Assembly: GCA_017614715.1 (NCBI GenBank)
Contig: JAGABI010000066.1
Coordinates: forward strand, 1 to 64,000
Direction: 5' to 3'
Length of the DNA: 64,000 nucleotides
Origin: Bacteroidales bacterium
Lineage (GTDB): Bacteria > Bacteroidota > Bacteroidia > Bacteroidales > UBA932
Every line of letters begins with the position of its first letter. Positions within the stretch are counted from its first letter, which is position 1. Below the pieces are notes generated by a model. That model was given only the letters and a program-made list of their open reading frames with translations. It was not told where the DNA came from and searched no databases. Made by a program: the position numbers and the translations under genes. Shown piece after piece: positions 43,683-52,845 of this stretch.

Positions 43683-44435
43683 TCACAATTGTTTCCAGGT
43701 TATTTTTGCCCGCACGCAATCGCTGCCGTCGGCGGCCTTGACTGCGAACAGCGTGATGTCGTCGTCGCAGTCCTTGTAATAGACGTCGACTGTCTCGCCA
43801 TAGAGCACCTCCTTCACATATATGATTTCCAGACGAGATATTTTCCTGTCGTAAATCTTCTCGATGGGATAGGCGTCCAGCATCCACTGCAGATACTGCA
43901 TACTGTTTGTGTGGCCGTTGAAGTCTATGTCGCTGTAAGAAACCTTAACCGTGTGCCTGGGGGTATTCTGGTCGGGTTCCGGCACAGTAAGCCGTCCCGG
44001 CAATGATGCCGGCACCTTCACTCCGGTTGCACAGTCAGCTATTGCATTATCGACAGATATGTTCATCGGGCGCCTGGTCTCAAGGTCGATGATGGCCCAT
44101 TCGCTGGTGGCGCAGCCGATGATTTCTCCGGTCTGACCGTGGATTTCGAAGTTACGGGTCGTGAGCAGGCTGCCGACCTTCTCCACCCAGGTGCTGATGC
44201 TCAGAGTCTCGTCTTCTGAGGGCATCTTGCTCATCTCGACAGCGAACTTAAGCAGCACCCAGCTGATGCCGCCGTTGTCAATCAGTTTGAAGGCTCCGAA
44301 ATTGCGGTCGGCGGCGGCTTTGCCGGCGATGTTGAGCAGCATCATCTCCAGTGACACAGCGCGGAAGTGGCGCTTGCCGTCCAAATCCTGCGGCATCACC
44401 TGGTAGGTGTATGTATTTATCTTGGAATCGTTCAT
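43683..44435 (-). CDS. acyl-ACP thioesterase (double hotdog)
   Basis: 250 residues. Two hotdog folds: the first with 'NIAGKAAADRNFGAFKL', the second with 'VSYSDIDFNGHTNSMQYLQWML', carrying the D-x-N-x-H catalytic pattern of FatA/FatB-type enzymes. It releases free fatty acids from acyl carrier protein. Functionally separate from the ribose theme, although in the same operon direction. Confidence 0.86.
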   Translation of the reverse strand: MNDSKINTYTYQVMPQDLDGKRHFRAVSLEMMLLNIAGKAAADRNFGAFKLIDNGGISWVLLKFAVEMSKMPSEDETLSISTWVEKVGSLLTTRNFEIHGQTGEIIGCATSEWAIIDLETRRPMNISVDNAIADCATGVKVPASLPGRLTVPEPDQNTPRHTVKVSYSDIDFNGHTNSMQYLQWMLDAYPIEKIYDRKISRLEIIYVKEVLYGETVDVYYKDCDDDITLFAVKAADGSDCVRAKITWKQL

Positions 44436-44451
44436 AACGAATGCAAATTTA

Positions 44452-44459
44452 TATCTTTG
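44452..44459 (+). promoter_or_regulatory. -7 promoter box for the tsaE operon
   Basis: TATCTTTG matches the Bacteroidetes -7 consensus, 18 bases before the tsaE ATG. No strong -33 element. Confidence 0.45.
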
Positions 44460-44477
44460 CAGTGTATTTCAAGCCAA

Positions 44478-44894
44478 ATGAAAGAGATAATCTCCAAGCT
44501 GGACAATCTGGACGCTGCGGCCGCCGAGTTTCTGGAAACGGTGGGCGAGAACCGTTTGATAGCTTTTTACGGCAACCTTGGGGCGGGCAAGACCACCTTT
44601 ATCAAGGCGCTTTGCGACAGGCTTGGGGTGGACGACAATGTATGCAGTCCAACCTTCACCATTGTGAATGAATACCGCGCCGCCGATGGCGACAGCGTTT
44701 TCCATTTCGACTTTTACCGCATCGATTCGCTCCGCGAGGCGCAGGACCTGGGGCTGGATGAGTATTTCTACAGCGGATGTTTCTGCTTTATGGAATGGCC
44801 TGAGAAGATTGCTGAACTGCTGCCGGAAGAGACCGTTGAGGTGCACATTGAGCCTTTGGACGAGTCCACAAGAAAGATATCGGTATGTTTGTAG
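44478..44894 (+). CDS. tsaE: tRNA threonylcarbamoyladenosine biosynthesis ATPase TsaE
   Basis: 138 residues from the ATG at 44478; longer upstream frames overlap the opposite gene. Walker A 'GNLGAGKTTFIKAL', 'SPTFTIVNEYRA' and 'HFDFYRI'. It works with TsaB and TsaD in t6A transfer to tRNA. It overlaps the next gene by 10 bases and heads a three-gene operon. Confidence 0.94.
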   Translation: MKEIISKLDNLDAAAAEFLETVGENRLIAFYGNLGAGKTTFIKALCDRLGVDDNVCSPTFTIVNEYRAADGDSVFHFDFYRIDSLREAQDLGLDEYFYSGCFCFMEWPEKIAELLPEETVEVHIEPLDESTRKISVCL

Positions 44895-45388
44895 GTCTTA
44901 TCTCTGATACCCACGGCACTTTTGCAGAGGATGTCCGGCGGTTCCTTGAGCCGGTGGACGTCATCTGGCATGCCGGAGACTTTGGCGGTATCGCCTGTGC
45001 CGATGCCATTGCGGCCTTCAAACCGCTGATTGGTGTCTACGGCAATTGTGACGGTGGCGACGTGCGGCTGTCATATCCTCTTACACAGGTCTTTATGGCA
45101 GAAGAGGTGAGGGTGGCGATGACCCATATAGGCGGCTTCCCCGGACGCTACGACTGGGAGGCGTTCAACCTGATAACACACAACAAACCCCGCATATTTG
45201 TGTGCGGGCACTCCCATATCCTGCGCGTGATGGGCGACAAGAAGTTCGATATGATGGTGTTCAACCCCGGCTCGTGCGGCTTCCAGGGGATTCACGCCGT
45301 CCGCACCGCGTTGCGTTTCCATATAGACGGCAGCGACATCCACGATATGGAGGTAGGGGAGTGGAAGCGTACAGAAGCCTGCTCATAA
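44885..45388 (+). CDS. YfcE/MJ0936-type metallophosphoesterase
   Basis: 167 residues. Metal motifs: 'LISDTHG', 'WHAGDFGG', 'YGNCDG', 'MTHIGG' and 'CGHSHI', in canonical order. It is a phosphodiesterase of the calcineurin-like superfamily with unknown physiological substrate. It overlaps tsaE and is 4 bases upstream of rsmE. Confidence 0.91.
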   Translation: MFVGLISDTHGTFAEDVRRFLEPVDVIWHAGDFGGIACADAIAAFKPLIGVYGNCDGGDVRLSYPLTQVFMAEEVRVAMTHIGGFPGRYDWEAFNLITHNKPRIFVCGHSHILRVMGDKKFDMMVFNPGSCGFQGIHAVRTALRFHIDGSDIHDMEVGEWKRTEACS

Positions 45389-45392
45389 AGAT

Positions 45393-46106
45393 ATGGAACT
45401 GTTTTTTTCAAGAGAGATTGCCTTGGGCGTTCGTGAACTGGACCGGCAGGAGTCGGGCCATTGCATAAAGGTGCTCCGCCACCGCGAGGGCGATACCATT
45501 CATGTGATTGACGGCTGCGGCAACCTCTACGAATGCCGGATAGTCTCCGCCGATTCCTCTGCCACCCTGTTCGATGTGGTTAACGTGATTGAGGGCTACG
45601 GATCGCACCCCTATACCCTGACGATGGCCGTGGCGCCCCCGAAAAACATCGACCGGTTCGAGTGGTTCTGCGAGAAGGCCACCGAGATAGGGGTCGACAC
45701 AATTGTGCCGCTGGTGGGTGATTATTCAGAGCGCAAGGTGTTCAAGGGCGACCGTTGCGAGAGAATCATAATCTCTGCGGCAAAGCAGTCGCACAAAGGG
45801 GCGGTGCCTGCGCTGGAGCCCCTGACAGCGGTGCGCGAACTGCTCGTGCGCGATTTCGACCCCGGCACCCGCAAACTGATCTGCTACTGCGGAGAATGTG
45901 AAGGCAAGATCTCCGTCCAAAAGGCCCTTGGCAACGCTTCCGCCAGATATGTCATAATGATTGGCCCCGAAGGGGACTTTTCCCGCGAAGAGATTGCCCT
46001 GGCCATGGAGCATGGCTGGACCCCCGTCTCCCTGGGTGACTCCCGCCTCCGTATAGAAACCGCCGCGTTGACAGCCACCGCAGCGGTTTATCTAAGTTCT
46101 CTTTGA
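45393..46106 (+). CDS. rsmE: 16S rRNA m3U1498 methyltransferase
   Basis: 237 residues. N-terminal PUA-like part ('GHCIKVLRHREGDTIHVIDG') and a SPOUT knot with 'IMIGPEGDFSREEIALA' and 'SLGDSRLRIETAAL'. It methylates U1498 of 16S rRNA using SAM. Confidence 0.93.
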   Translation: MELFFSREIALGVRELDRQESGHCIKVLRHREGDTIHVIDGCGNLYECRIVSADSSATLFDVVNVIEGYGSHPYTLTMAVAPPKNIDRFEWFCEKATEIGVDTIVPLVGDYSERKVFKGDRCERIIISAAKQSHKGAVPALEPLTAVRELLVRDFDPGTRKLICYCGECEGKISVQKALGNASARYVIMIGPEGDFSREEIALAMEHGWTPVSLGDSRLRIETAALTATAAVYLSSL

Positions 46107-46147
46107 TATCCGGTACAATACAAATCTTTTTCTTAACTTAGCACATT

Positions 46148-46795
46148 ATGAAAAAGATAGTTGTCACAATCGCAATTGCGCTCCTGTGCCTGGCGGGTAC
46201 GGGATGCGTACGTACTACTGTTGTCAATAATCATTACGACGGTATGGAGAATCCTGTTATAGAAACCATTATGGCCCGCAGGTCGGTGCGCCACTATACC
46301 GACAAGGCCGTGTCGCGCGAGCTGCTGCAGCAGATAGCTGAGTGCGGCGTTAACGCTCCCAACGCCATGAACCACCAGCAGTGGGAGGTCCGCATCATAG
46401 ACAGTCAGGAGTATTTTGACGGCCTGACACAAGCCATAAAAGAGAAGTCACCGTTCCCTATGGGCGACGACGACCCCAAGTTCCGCAATTGCCTGCGCAA
46501 TGCCACCGCCGCAATTGCCGTGGCTTGTCCCGACGATGAGTCGGGTATGTGCTTGATCAATGTAGGGCTGCTGTGCGAGAATGTCTGCCTCGCGGCCAAG
46601 TCGCTCGGTCTCGGCTCGGTGGTGATGGCCGGTCCGGTGATGATGATGAATAGCATCCCCGAGGCAAAGCCGTTCCTGGACAAATTAAACTTCAGCGAAG
46701 GCTATAAGCTGCGCGTAATAGTGGGCCTCGGCTACCCCGACGAAGATCCGGAAGCCAAACCCCGCGACCTCGGTAAGATAAAGTTTGTGGATTAG
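46148..46795 (+). CDS. nitroreductase-family lipoprotein
   Basis: 215 residues. N terminus 'LLCLAGTGC' is a lipobox, which is unusual for this FMN enzyme family. The nitroreductase core follows: 'IMARRSVRHYTDKAV', 'CGVNAPNAMNHQQWEV' and 'GLGSVVMAGPVMM'. It would be an FMN-dependent reductase fixed to the membrane outside the cytosol. FMN would have to be delivered there. The physiological substrate is unknown. Confidence 0.86.
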   Translation: MKKIVVTIAIALLCLAGTGCVRTTVVNNHYDGMENPVIETIMARRSVRHYTDKAVSRELLQQIAECGVNAPNAMNHQQWEVRIIDSQEYFDGLTQAIKEKSPFPMGDDDPKFRNCLRNATAAIAVACPDDESGMCLINVGLLCENVCLAAKSLGLGSVVMAGPVMMMNSIPEAKPFLDKLNFSEGYKLRVIVGLGYPDEDPEAKPRDLGKIKFVD

Positions 46796-46800
46796 GCGGG

Positions 46801-48159
46801 TTACTCTACCACCTCGCAGAGGAGGGTGGCGGGGGTGCTGTCTTTTACCAGAACGGTGACGTATTCGCCGATGTGGTGGCCGGCGGCGGGGAAGACGCAT
46901 GCCTTGTTCTGGGAGGTGCGGCCCATAAGGTCGTTCTGCGAGCGTTTGGAGAAACTCTCTGCCAGCACCTCAAAGCAGCGACCCACATCGCGCCGGTTGC
47001 TCTCAGCGGAGAGTTTGTTCTGCAGGGCGATGATCCGCTCCAGCCGCTCTGTCTTGACCTCGGGCGGGACGTCGTCGGGATAGTGGCGGGCGGCCAGGGT
47101 GCCCGGGCGTTCTGAATACTGGAACATGAACGCCGCATCAAACTTGACCTGGCGGAACAGGTCCAGTGTATCTTCAAAATCGGCCTCGGTCTCGCCGCAG
47201 AAGCCTGCGATTACATCGGTGGTTATTGAGCAATCCGGCATTATCTCGCGGATGCGGGCAACCCTCTCCAGATACCATTCGCGGGTGTGGCGGCGGCGCA
47301 TCTTCTCCAGCATGGCGTTGCTGCCGGACTGCACCGGAAGATGGATGTGCTTGCAGATGTTGGGATAGGCCGCCATGGTGAGCAGCACCTCGTCTTTCAT
47401 GTCCTTGGGGTGGGAGGTGGAGAAGCGGACCCGTAGAAGCGGAGAGATTTCCGCCACCTTGGCCAGCAGCCGGGCAAACCCGGTTTCCCCATAGCTGTAA
47501 GAATCTACGTTCTGCCCCAGCAGCACCACCTCGCGGTAGCCTGCCTCGAACAGTTCGCGGGCCTCCCTGAGTATGCTTTCGGGGTCGCGGCTCCGCTCTG
47601 CTCCGCGGGTGTAGGGCACCACGCAGTAAGAGCATACGTTGTTGCAGCCGCGCATTATGGAGATGAATGCACTCACGCCGTTAGGGTCCATCCTTACCGG
47701 TGAGATGTCTCCGTAAGTCTCTTCGTGAGAGAGCAAGGTGTTTATCTGTTTCTCTCCGGAGGCGCCCAGTATGCCGACAAGCCGCGGCAGGTCGCGGTAG
47801 GCGTCGGGGCCCGCCACCAGATCCACTACCGGATTCTCCAGGAGTTTGTCCTTGAGCCGTTCCGCCATACAGCCCAGAACCCCCACCAGAAGGTGCGGAT
47901 TGCGCTTTTTCTGCTGACGGTAGTATTCAAGACGGCCCAATATGCGCTGCTCCGCATTGTCGCGGATGGCGCAGGTGTTTATCAACACGAGCGCAGCGTC
48001 TTCTGGCTTTTGGCACAGAGTGAATCCCGCCTTCTGCAATATGGAAAGCACCACTTCGCTGTCGTTGACATTCATCTGACAGCCATAGGTCTCTATAAAC
48101 AGGTGGGGGGCAGCGGAATCTATAAGTGGCCGTACGGAACGATAATTGATATTACTCAT
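46801..48159 (-). CDS. miaB: tRNA-2-methylthio-N6-isopentenyladenosine synthase
   Basis: 452 residues from the ATG at 48159. N-terminal UPF0004 domain with the three cluster cysteines ('YGCQMN', 'TCAIR', 'GCMAERL'), radical-SAM motif 'CNNVCSYCVVPY' and C-terminal TRAM domain. It adds the methylthio group at A37 of tRNAs. Divergent from the 48211 operon. Confidence 0.95.
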   Translation of the reverse strand: MSNINYRSVRPLIDSAAPHLFIETYGCQMNVNDSEVVLSILQKAGFTLCQKPEDAALVLINTCAIRDNAEQRILGRLEYYRQQKKRNPHLLVGVLGCMAERLKDKLLENPVVDLVAGPDAYRDLPRLVGILGASGEKQINTLLSHEETYGDISPVRMDPNGVSAFISIMRGCNNVCSYCVVPYTRGAERSRDPESILREARELFEAGYREVVLLGQNVDSYSYGETGFARLLAKVAEISPLLRVRFSTSHPKDMKDEVLLTMAAYPNICKHIHLPVQSGSNAMLEKMRRRHTREWYLERVARIREIMPDCSITTDVIAGFCGETEADFEDTLDLFRQVKFDAAFMFQYSERPGTLAARHYPDDVPPEVKTERLERIIALQNKLSAESNRRDVGRCFEVLAESFSKRSQNDLMGRTSQNKACVFPAAGHHIGEYVTVLVKDSTPATLLCEVVE

Positions 48160-48177
48160 CTTGCAAAAATTACACCG

Positions 48178-48203
48178 CAAAGTTAGTTTTTTTATTACCT
48201 TTG
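48178..48203. promoter_or_regulatory. divergent -7 boxes between miaB and the rpoN operon
   Basis: Minus strand TAACTTTG (48185-48178), 19 bases before miaB; plus strand TACCTTTG (48196-48203), 7 bases before the 48211 gene. Both fit TAnnTTTG. Confidence 0.5.
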
Positions 48204-48210
48204 TAGAAGA

Positions 48211-48723
48211 ATGAAGAGGTTTTTCAAAATATCGGCGATAGTTTTCGCAATCGCGTTCGCCACTGTGGCCTGCAAGCCGCTGAGCGAGCAGATTGAGATA
48301 AACAAATGCGAACTTGCAAGCCTGGATAACGTCCATCTGGGCGCGGGCCAGCTGTCGCTTGGAACAAACCTCAAACTGGAGGCCGACAACTCCTCATGCC
48401 GTGACATAACGCTGCAAAAACTCTCCGCCCGGATATATTCCAAGGGGGGCAAGGAGGTGGCCCAGGTGATCTTTGACGGCAAGAAGGGGGAGGATAAGCC
48501 CACCCTGCACCGCCGCAGCAGCGAAGAGGTGGAAATCCCTCTGGAGATAACCTTTGACAACCCTCTTTCTGCGCTGAGCCTTGCCGCGATGACGCTTGTT
48601 GACTATGGCGAGAAGGGTTATACGGTGAGCTACGATTGCACCATCGGCGCCGGATGCTTCAGGAAGCAATTCAGCGGCACCAAAGTGCCGATTGAAGATT
48701 TTGTAAAGATGCTGGAAAAATGA
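48211..48723 (+). CDS. LEA-like lipoprotein
   Basis: 170 residues. Lipobox 'FATVAC'. A beta-sandwich like LEA14 proteins: 'LDNVHLGAGQLSLGTNLKLE', 'EVEIPLEITFDNPLS'. No enzymatic motifs. First gene of the rpoN operon; it overlaps the next ATG by four bases. Confidence 0.68.
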   Translation: MKRFFKISAIVFAIAFATVACKPLSEQIEINKCELASLDNVHLGAGQLSLGTNLKLEADNSSCRDITLQKLSARIYSKGGKEVAQVIFDGKKGEDKPTLHRRSSEEVEIPLEITFDNPLSALSLAAMTLVDYGEKGYTVSYDCTIGAGCFRKQFSGTKVPIEDFVKMLEK

Positions 48724-49235
48724 AAAAAGCGATACTGATACTGATTGCCGTTTTTGCATTTGCCCTTTACGGCTATGCACAGAACGATATTGCCGTTGAG
48801 GTGGACTCTACCTATGCCAACCGTGCAGCCGTGGATTCTACCCTTGCCGGCAAAGATATCTTCCAGATGCTCAAAAGCGGGCGCGGCTCCTTCTCCCGCG
48901 AAGGGAAGATAGTGATAGACCAGACCCCCGCGGTAGCCAGTGCCATGTCGCGCCACATCGCTAACAACGCCCACAAGCGGTCTACGGGTTATCGCATCCG
49001 CATCTTTTTTGACAACAAGCAAACCGCCCGCAATCAGTCGGAGCGGGTCGCCAGCACCTTCAAGGCCCAGCACCCCGGCATTAACGTTTACAGGGAGTAT
49101 GAAAACCCTTATTTCAAGGTTACCGTGGGCGACTTCCGCTCAAAAGAGGAGGCCCGCCGGTTCATGAACTCCATAAAGGGTACCTACCCTTCCTGCTTTA
49201 TCGTACGTGAAAGAATTAACTTCCCAATGATGTAA
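48720..49235 (+). CDS. SPOR-domain secreted protein
   Basis: 171 residues. Signal peptide at 1-20 ('FAFALYGYAQ'). SPOR domain in the C-terminal half ('GYRIRIFFDNKQTARNQSE', 'YFKVTVGDFRSKEEARRFMN'), which binds glycan strands bare of stem peptides at division sites. It lies one base before rpoN. Confidence 0.82.
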   Translation: MKKAILILIAVFAFALYGYAQNDIAVEVDSTYANRAAVDSTLAGKDIFQMLKSGRGSFSREGKIVIDQTPAVASAMSRHIANNAHKRSTGYRIRIFFDNKQTARNQSERVASTFKAQHPGINVYREYENPYFKVTVGDFRSKEEARRFMNSIKGTYPSCFIVRERINFPMM

Positions 49236-49236
49236 G

Positions 49237-50655
49237 ATGGCAAAGCAGGGTTTGACACAGGAAATGAGGCAGACCCAGCGTCTGTCGCCGCTTCAGATTC
49301 AGACAATCAAGCTTCTGGAGCTGCCCACGTTAGAGTTGCAACGTCGCGTCCAGCAGGAACTGGAGGAGAATCCGGTTCTGGACGAGGCGACTGAGGAGGA
49401 GAACAACCCTGAAGAGGAGGCTCCCAAGAACGTCTCCTTGACTGAATATGCCGGCAGCGATCCGACGCCCTCTTACAAGTTGTATGTTAACAATCAGGGC
49501 AAGGACGAGAAGCCACAGTACAATACCTTCTCCGTGAAGGAGAGCCTGCAGCAGAATCTGGAAAACCAGCTGGGTTATTGCAGGCTGGACGAGCGCAGCT
49601 ATCAGATAGCCCTATTCATGATAGGCATGCTTGAAGAGGACGGTTATCTGCGCCGCGACCTGGAGAGTCTCTGCGACGATATCTCTTTCAAACTGAACAT
49701 CGAGACCAACGTAGAGGAACTGGAAGGAATCCTGAAGGTGATACAGAGCTTTGAGCCTGCCGGGGTTGGCGCCCGGGACCTCAGGGAGTGCCTGTTGCTG
49801 CAGTTGGATGTGGACAACCCCACCCCCAGCCAGATGAACGCCCGCCGCATAGTGAGCGACTGCTTTGATGCCCTGGCAAAGAAGCACTACCCCAAGATTA
49901 CCCAGAAGCTTGGCATAGACGAGCAGCAGCTCAAGGATGCCATAGAGGAGATAGTCCGCCTGAACCCGAAACCGGGAGGCCAGATAGACGACACCTATTC
50001 CGACCAGGCACAGCAGATTGTGCCCGACTTCATACTCGAGCTCAAAGACGGGGTCCCAGTGATTACGATGCCCCGGTTCAACATACCCGAGCTGCGGGTG
50101 AACAAGAACTATGCGGAGCTGCTTATGCAGGCCGCAACCAAGTCTTCCCGCCAGGAGAAAGAGGCGGTGTCGTTTGTAAAATCCAAACTCAACTCTGCAA
50201 AGTGGTTTGTGGAGGCGCTCAAGCAGCGGCAGAAAACGCTGCAGAACACCATGAACGCCATTGTCGCTTTCCAGTACGACTTCTTTATAGATGGCGACGA
50301 GACAAAGCTCAAACCGATGGTGCTCAAGAATATAGCCGACAGCACCGGCCTGGACATCTCCACCATTTCCCGCGTGGTAAACTGCAAGTATGTGCAGACC
50401 CACTTTGGCATCTATCCCCTCAAGTACTTCTTCTCTGAAGGTCTTGTTACCAAGTCGGGCGAGGAGGCCTCTACCCGCGAGATAAAGGCCATCCTGACGG
50501 AGAGCATCAAATCTGAAGACAAGCACAAACCGATGACAGATGAGCAGCTTGTGGACCTGCTCTCTTCAAAGGGGTATAACGTTGCCCGCCGTACCGTTGC
50601 AAAGTACCGCGACCAGCTTAACATACCCATCGCCCGACTGCGCAAGGAGATCTAA
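49237..50655 (+). CDS. rpoN: RNA polymerase sigma-54 factor
   Basis: 472 residues. N-terminal activator-interacting region rich in Gln/Leu ('MRQTQRLSPLQIQTIKLLEL'), acidic region, core-binding domain and the RpoN box 'ARRTVAKYR' near the C terminus. It needs an AAA+ activator; none is coded in this window. Its stop overlaps that of radC by four bases. Confidence 0.95.
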   Translation: MAKQGLTQEMRQTQRLSPLQIQTIKLLELPTLELQRRVQQELEENPVLDEATEEENNPEEEAPKNVSLTEYAGSDPTPSYKLYVNNQGKDEKPQYNTFSVKESLQQNLENQLGYCRLDERSYQIALFMIGMLEEDGYLRRDLESLCDDISFKLNIETNVEELEGILKVIQSFEPAGVGARDLRECLLLQLDVDNPTPSQMNARRIVSDCFDALAKKHYPKITQKLGIDEQQLKDAIEEIVRLNPKPGGQIDDTYSDQAQQIVPDFILELKDGVPVITMPRFNIPELRVNKNYAELLMQAATKSSRQEKEAVSFVKSKLNSAKWFVEALKQRQKTLQNTMNAIVAFQYDFFIDGDETKLKPMVLKNIADSTGLDISTISRVVNCKYVQTHFGIYPLKYFFSEGLVTKSGEEASTREIKAILTESIKSEDKHKPMTDEQLVDLLSSKGYNVARRTVAKYRDQLNIPIARLRKEI

Positions 50656-51350
50656 CCCCGCCGCTTCCGGTAGTTTTCTTCGCTGAAACTGAAATACTTG
50701 TTCCGGGCCACGATTATGTGGTCCAGAAGCGATATGTCCAGCAGTGCAGCGGCGTTGCGCAGGGCGACCGTCTGGGTGCGGTCGTTCTCTCCCGGCTCGG
50801 GGTTGCCGCTGGGGTGGTTGTGAATCAGGATGATGCTGGAGGCGAGTGTATCCACCGCCCGCTTCACCACCATCCGCACGTCGAACGTTGTGGATGAGAT
50901 TCCGCCGCTGCTTAGGCGCTCCTTTAAAATCACCTTGTTTGCGCGGTTCAGGAAGATACCCCAGCACTCCTCATGGCTGAGGTTTGCAATCCGGGGTGCA
51001 ATCAGATCCACGGCGCTGCTGGCGTCGGTAATGACCAGTTCGGAGTCGCGGCCCGCGGCCATACTCCGCCGCCCCGCCTCAAAGGCGGCCATCAAGGTCA
51101 ACGCCTTTGCCGTCCCGATTCCCTTGACCCGTGTGAAGTTGTTTAATGAATAGTTTGATAATCCGCGGATAGTACTGCCTGCTCCGTCGAGCAGCTTCCG
51201 GGCAAGGTCCACCGCGCTAGAATTGCTGCTGCCGGTGTGAATCAGCACCGCCAGCAGTTCGGCGTCGGTGAGGGCGTTTGCTCCCCTTTCGAGCATCTTT
51301 TCACGCGGTCGTTCTTCTCTTCTCCAATCTTTGATGCTAGTGTAGGCCAT
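50652..51350 (-). CDS. radC: RadC-family JAB/MPN protein
   Basis: 232 residues from the ATG at 51350. HhH-like N terminus ('VKGIGTAKALTLMAAFEAGRR') and the MPN metal motif 'ILIHNHPSGNPEPGEND'. Function unsettled; once tied to DNA repair. Confidence 0.91.
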   Translation of the reverse strand: MAYTSIKDWRREERPREKMLERGANALTDAELLAVLIHTGSSNSSAVDLARKLLDGAGSTIRGLSNYSLNNFTRVKGIGTAKALTLMAAFEAGRRSMAAGRDSELVITDASSAVDLIAPRIANLSHEECWGIFLNRANKVILKERLSSGGISSTTFDVRMVVKRAVDTLASSIILIHNHPSGNPEPGENDRTQTVALRNAAALLDISLLDHIIVARNKYFSFSEENYRKRRG

Positions 51351-51363
51351 AGTGATATAAAAC

Positions 51364-51391
51364 AAAAACTCCCCGAATATGGGGAGTTTTT
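51364..51391. terminator. bidirectional intrinsic terminator
   Basis: An 11-bp perfect stem (AAAAACTCCCC and its complement) with a six-base loop, giving a T run on both strands. On the minus strand it ends the rpsT transcript, 28 bases downstream of the gene; it lies just upstream of radC. Confidence 0.85.
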
Positions 51392-51419
51392 GGGTATCTC
51401 TTGAGACAAAAATCTCAAA

Positions 51420-51674
51420 TTATGCCATTTTGTTGATGTGGAGTGCGATACCGCTTTTCAAATTCGCAGCTTTGTTTTTATGAATGATGTTGGTTTTTGC
51501 AAGTTTGTCAATCATTGCAAATACCTTGGGTGCGAGCTGCTCTGCTGCTGCCTTGTCTGTAGTGTTGCGGATAGCCTTGATGGCGTTCCTTGTGGTGCGT
51601 GCATAATACTTATTATGCAATCTGCGTTTCTCGCTTTGACGGAAGCGCTTGTCTGCTGATGCGTGATTTGCCAT
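51420..51674 (-). CDS. rpsT: 30S ribosomal protein S20
   Basis: 84 residues, normal family length. '[20 protein letters not shown]' and the helical '[17 protein letters not shown]' are typical. Basic N terminus binds 16S rRNA. It lies between a strong terminator and tRNA-Glu. Confidence 0.95.
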   Translation of the reverse strand: MANHASADKRFRQSEKRRLHNKYYARTTRNAIKAIRNTTDKAAAEQLAPKVFAMIDKLAKTNIIHKNKAANLKSGIALHINKMA

Positions 51675-51697
51675 TACTTTAATATTTTATTAATAAG

Positions 51698-51768
51698 TAG
51701 TGGGTAGGAGAATCGAACTCCTCTTCCAAGAATGAAAATCTTGTGTCCTACCGATAGACGAACCCACC
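51698..51768 (-). tRNA. tRNA-Glu (TTC)
   Basis: Acceptor GGTGGGT/ACCCACT with discriminator A, anticodon stem CAAGA/TCTTG with loop TTTTCAT (anticodon TTC), T loop GTTCGAT. CCA not encoded. It is 23 bases upstream of rpsT on the same strand. Confidence 0.93.
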
Positions 51769-51824
51769 GAAGTGCCCCCAAATTTGGGAGTGCAAAGGTA
51801 TGTAAAAAATGTTTTAAAGCAAAT

Positions 51825-52835
51825 TTAATTTATCTCTTCTGCCGGAATATTGTTCCAGTCAAAGGAATAAAGTACTGCTTCTACCTGACGCATATAGTTC
51901 CGCTTGTCGTATCTGGGGGCATAAACAAAGCCGTCCAGTGTTATAACATATTGATTGTCCGGGGTCAGGAAAGAGTGCGATACAAAGGGGCCTCCCATAA
52001 AATCGTTATATGCCTCCCAGAGTCCGCGGAGCTCTGCGATGCTCCGGCCATTATAATCAAGTGTCCTGTAGCCGGGGAAGATATCGGGATTGAGAATCAT
52101 GTAGCTTCCCTCGGTGGTGCAGGGAATCTGCTCTTTGGTTATCTCGTTGCGCTTTGCAGCCAGGGCCTCGTCGGTAAAGTCAGCCTCGCCGGTATAGGGA
52201 TATTTCCAAATAAGGATGCCCTGGATTGTGTATGCCGGCTCATAGGATATCCACATGAAGTTGTCGGCAGTCTTCTTGATTGTGAATCCCTTGGGGAAGC
52301 AGGGGCTTCCGCCGAACATATCGTTCACCGGCTTGCGGAGCTCCGCGTTCTCAAAACTGTTGATGTTGCTGATAATGCGGTTGCGCTCTGTCCGCTCCAG
52401 GAGGGCGAGAATCTTGTTCCCCTGCTTTGCCACCACCTCTGCAGCACGCAGACCGTCGGGAGCGTCAATCTGGATTACCAGCTGGGGCGAAGCCCACACA
52501 TCTGTCCATGTCACAAACCGGGGCTTCTCAATCTTCTTGTCGGTGTTTATTATGATGATGTTGCGGTGCACCTGGAATACCTTGTTAAAGGCCTGCTGGG
52601 GCACGTTGAACAGGTCGTACATTGGCTCGACCTGGGGCAGATAGGGCACTTCTGCCGCAAGCAGGGCACGGATGGTGCTGCCCGGTTCCGATTCCCACTC
52701 CACCTTGGAGCATACTACTGCCACCTCACCGGCCTTTCCGCTGATGGTGGGGAGTATCTTCTCATTCTCTTTGCCCTTGCATCCGGCCAGTACAGCCACC
52801 GCCAGGGCCATGTATAATATAATCCGTTTAATCAT
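51825..52835 (-). CDS. DUF4837-type lipoprotein
   Basis: 336 residues from the ATG at 52835. Lipobox 'VAVLAGC'. The body begins 'ISGKAGEVAVVCSKVEWES', with family blocks 'NIIIINTDKKIEKPRFVTW' and 'FMGGPFVSHSF'. Conserved in Bacteroidetes; function unknown. It closes the M23-dxr-rseP operon. Confidence 0.8.
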   Translation of the reverse strand: MIKRIILYMALAVAVLAGCKGKENEKILPTISGKAGEVAVVCSKVEWESEPGSTIRALLAAEVPYLPQVEPMYDLFNVPQQAFNKVFQVHRNIIIINTDKKIEKPRFVTWTDVWASPQLVIQIDAPDGLRAAEVVAKQGNKILALLERTERNRIISNINSFENAELRKPVNDMFGGSPCFPKGFTIKKTADNFMWISYEPAYTIQGILIWKYPYTGEADFTDEALAAKRNEITKEQIPCTTEGSYMILNPDIFPGYRTLDYNGRSIAELRGLWEAYNDFMGGPFVSHSFLTPDNQYVITLDGFVYAPRYDKRNYMRQVEAVLYSFDWNNIPAEEIN

Positions 52836-52845
52836 ATAGGTATTG

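Noticed and set aside
51732..52817. 361-codon plus-strand frame opposite the DUF4837 gene
   Set aside because: Antisense shadow; it also starts within tRNA-Glu.
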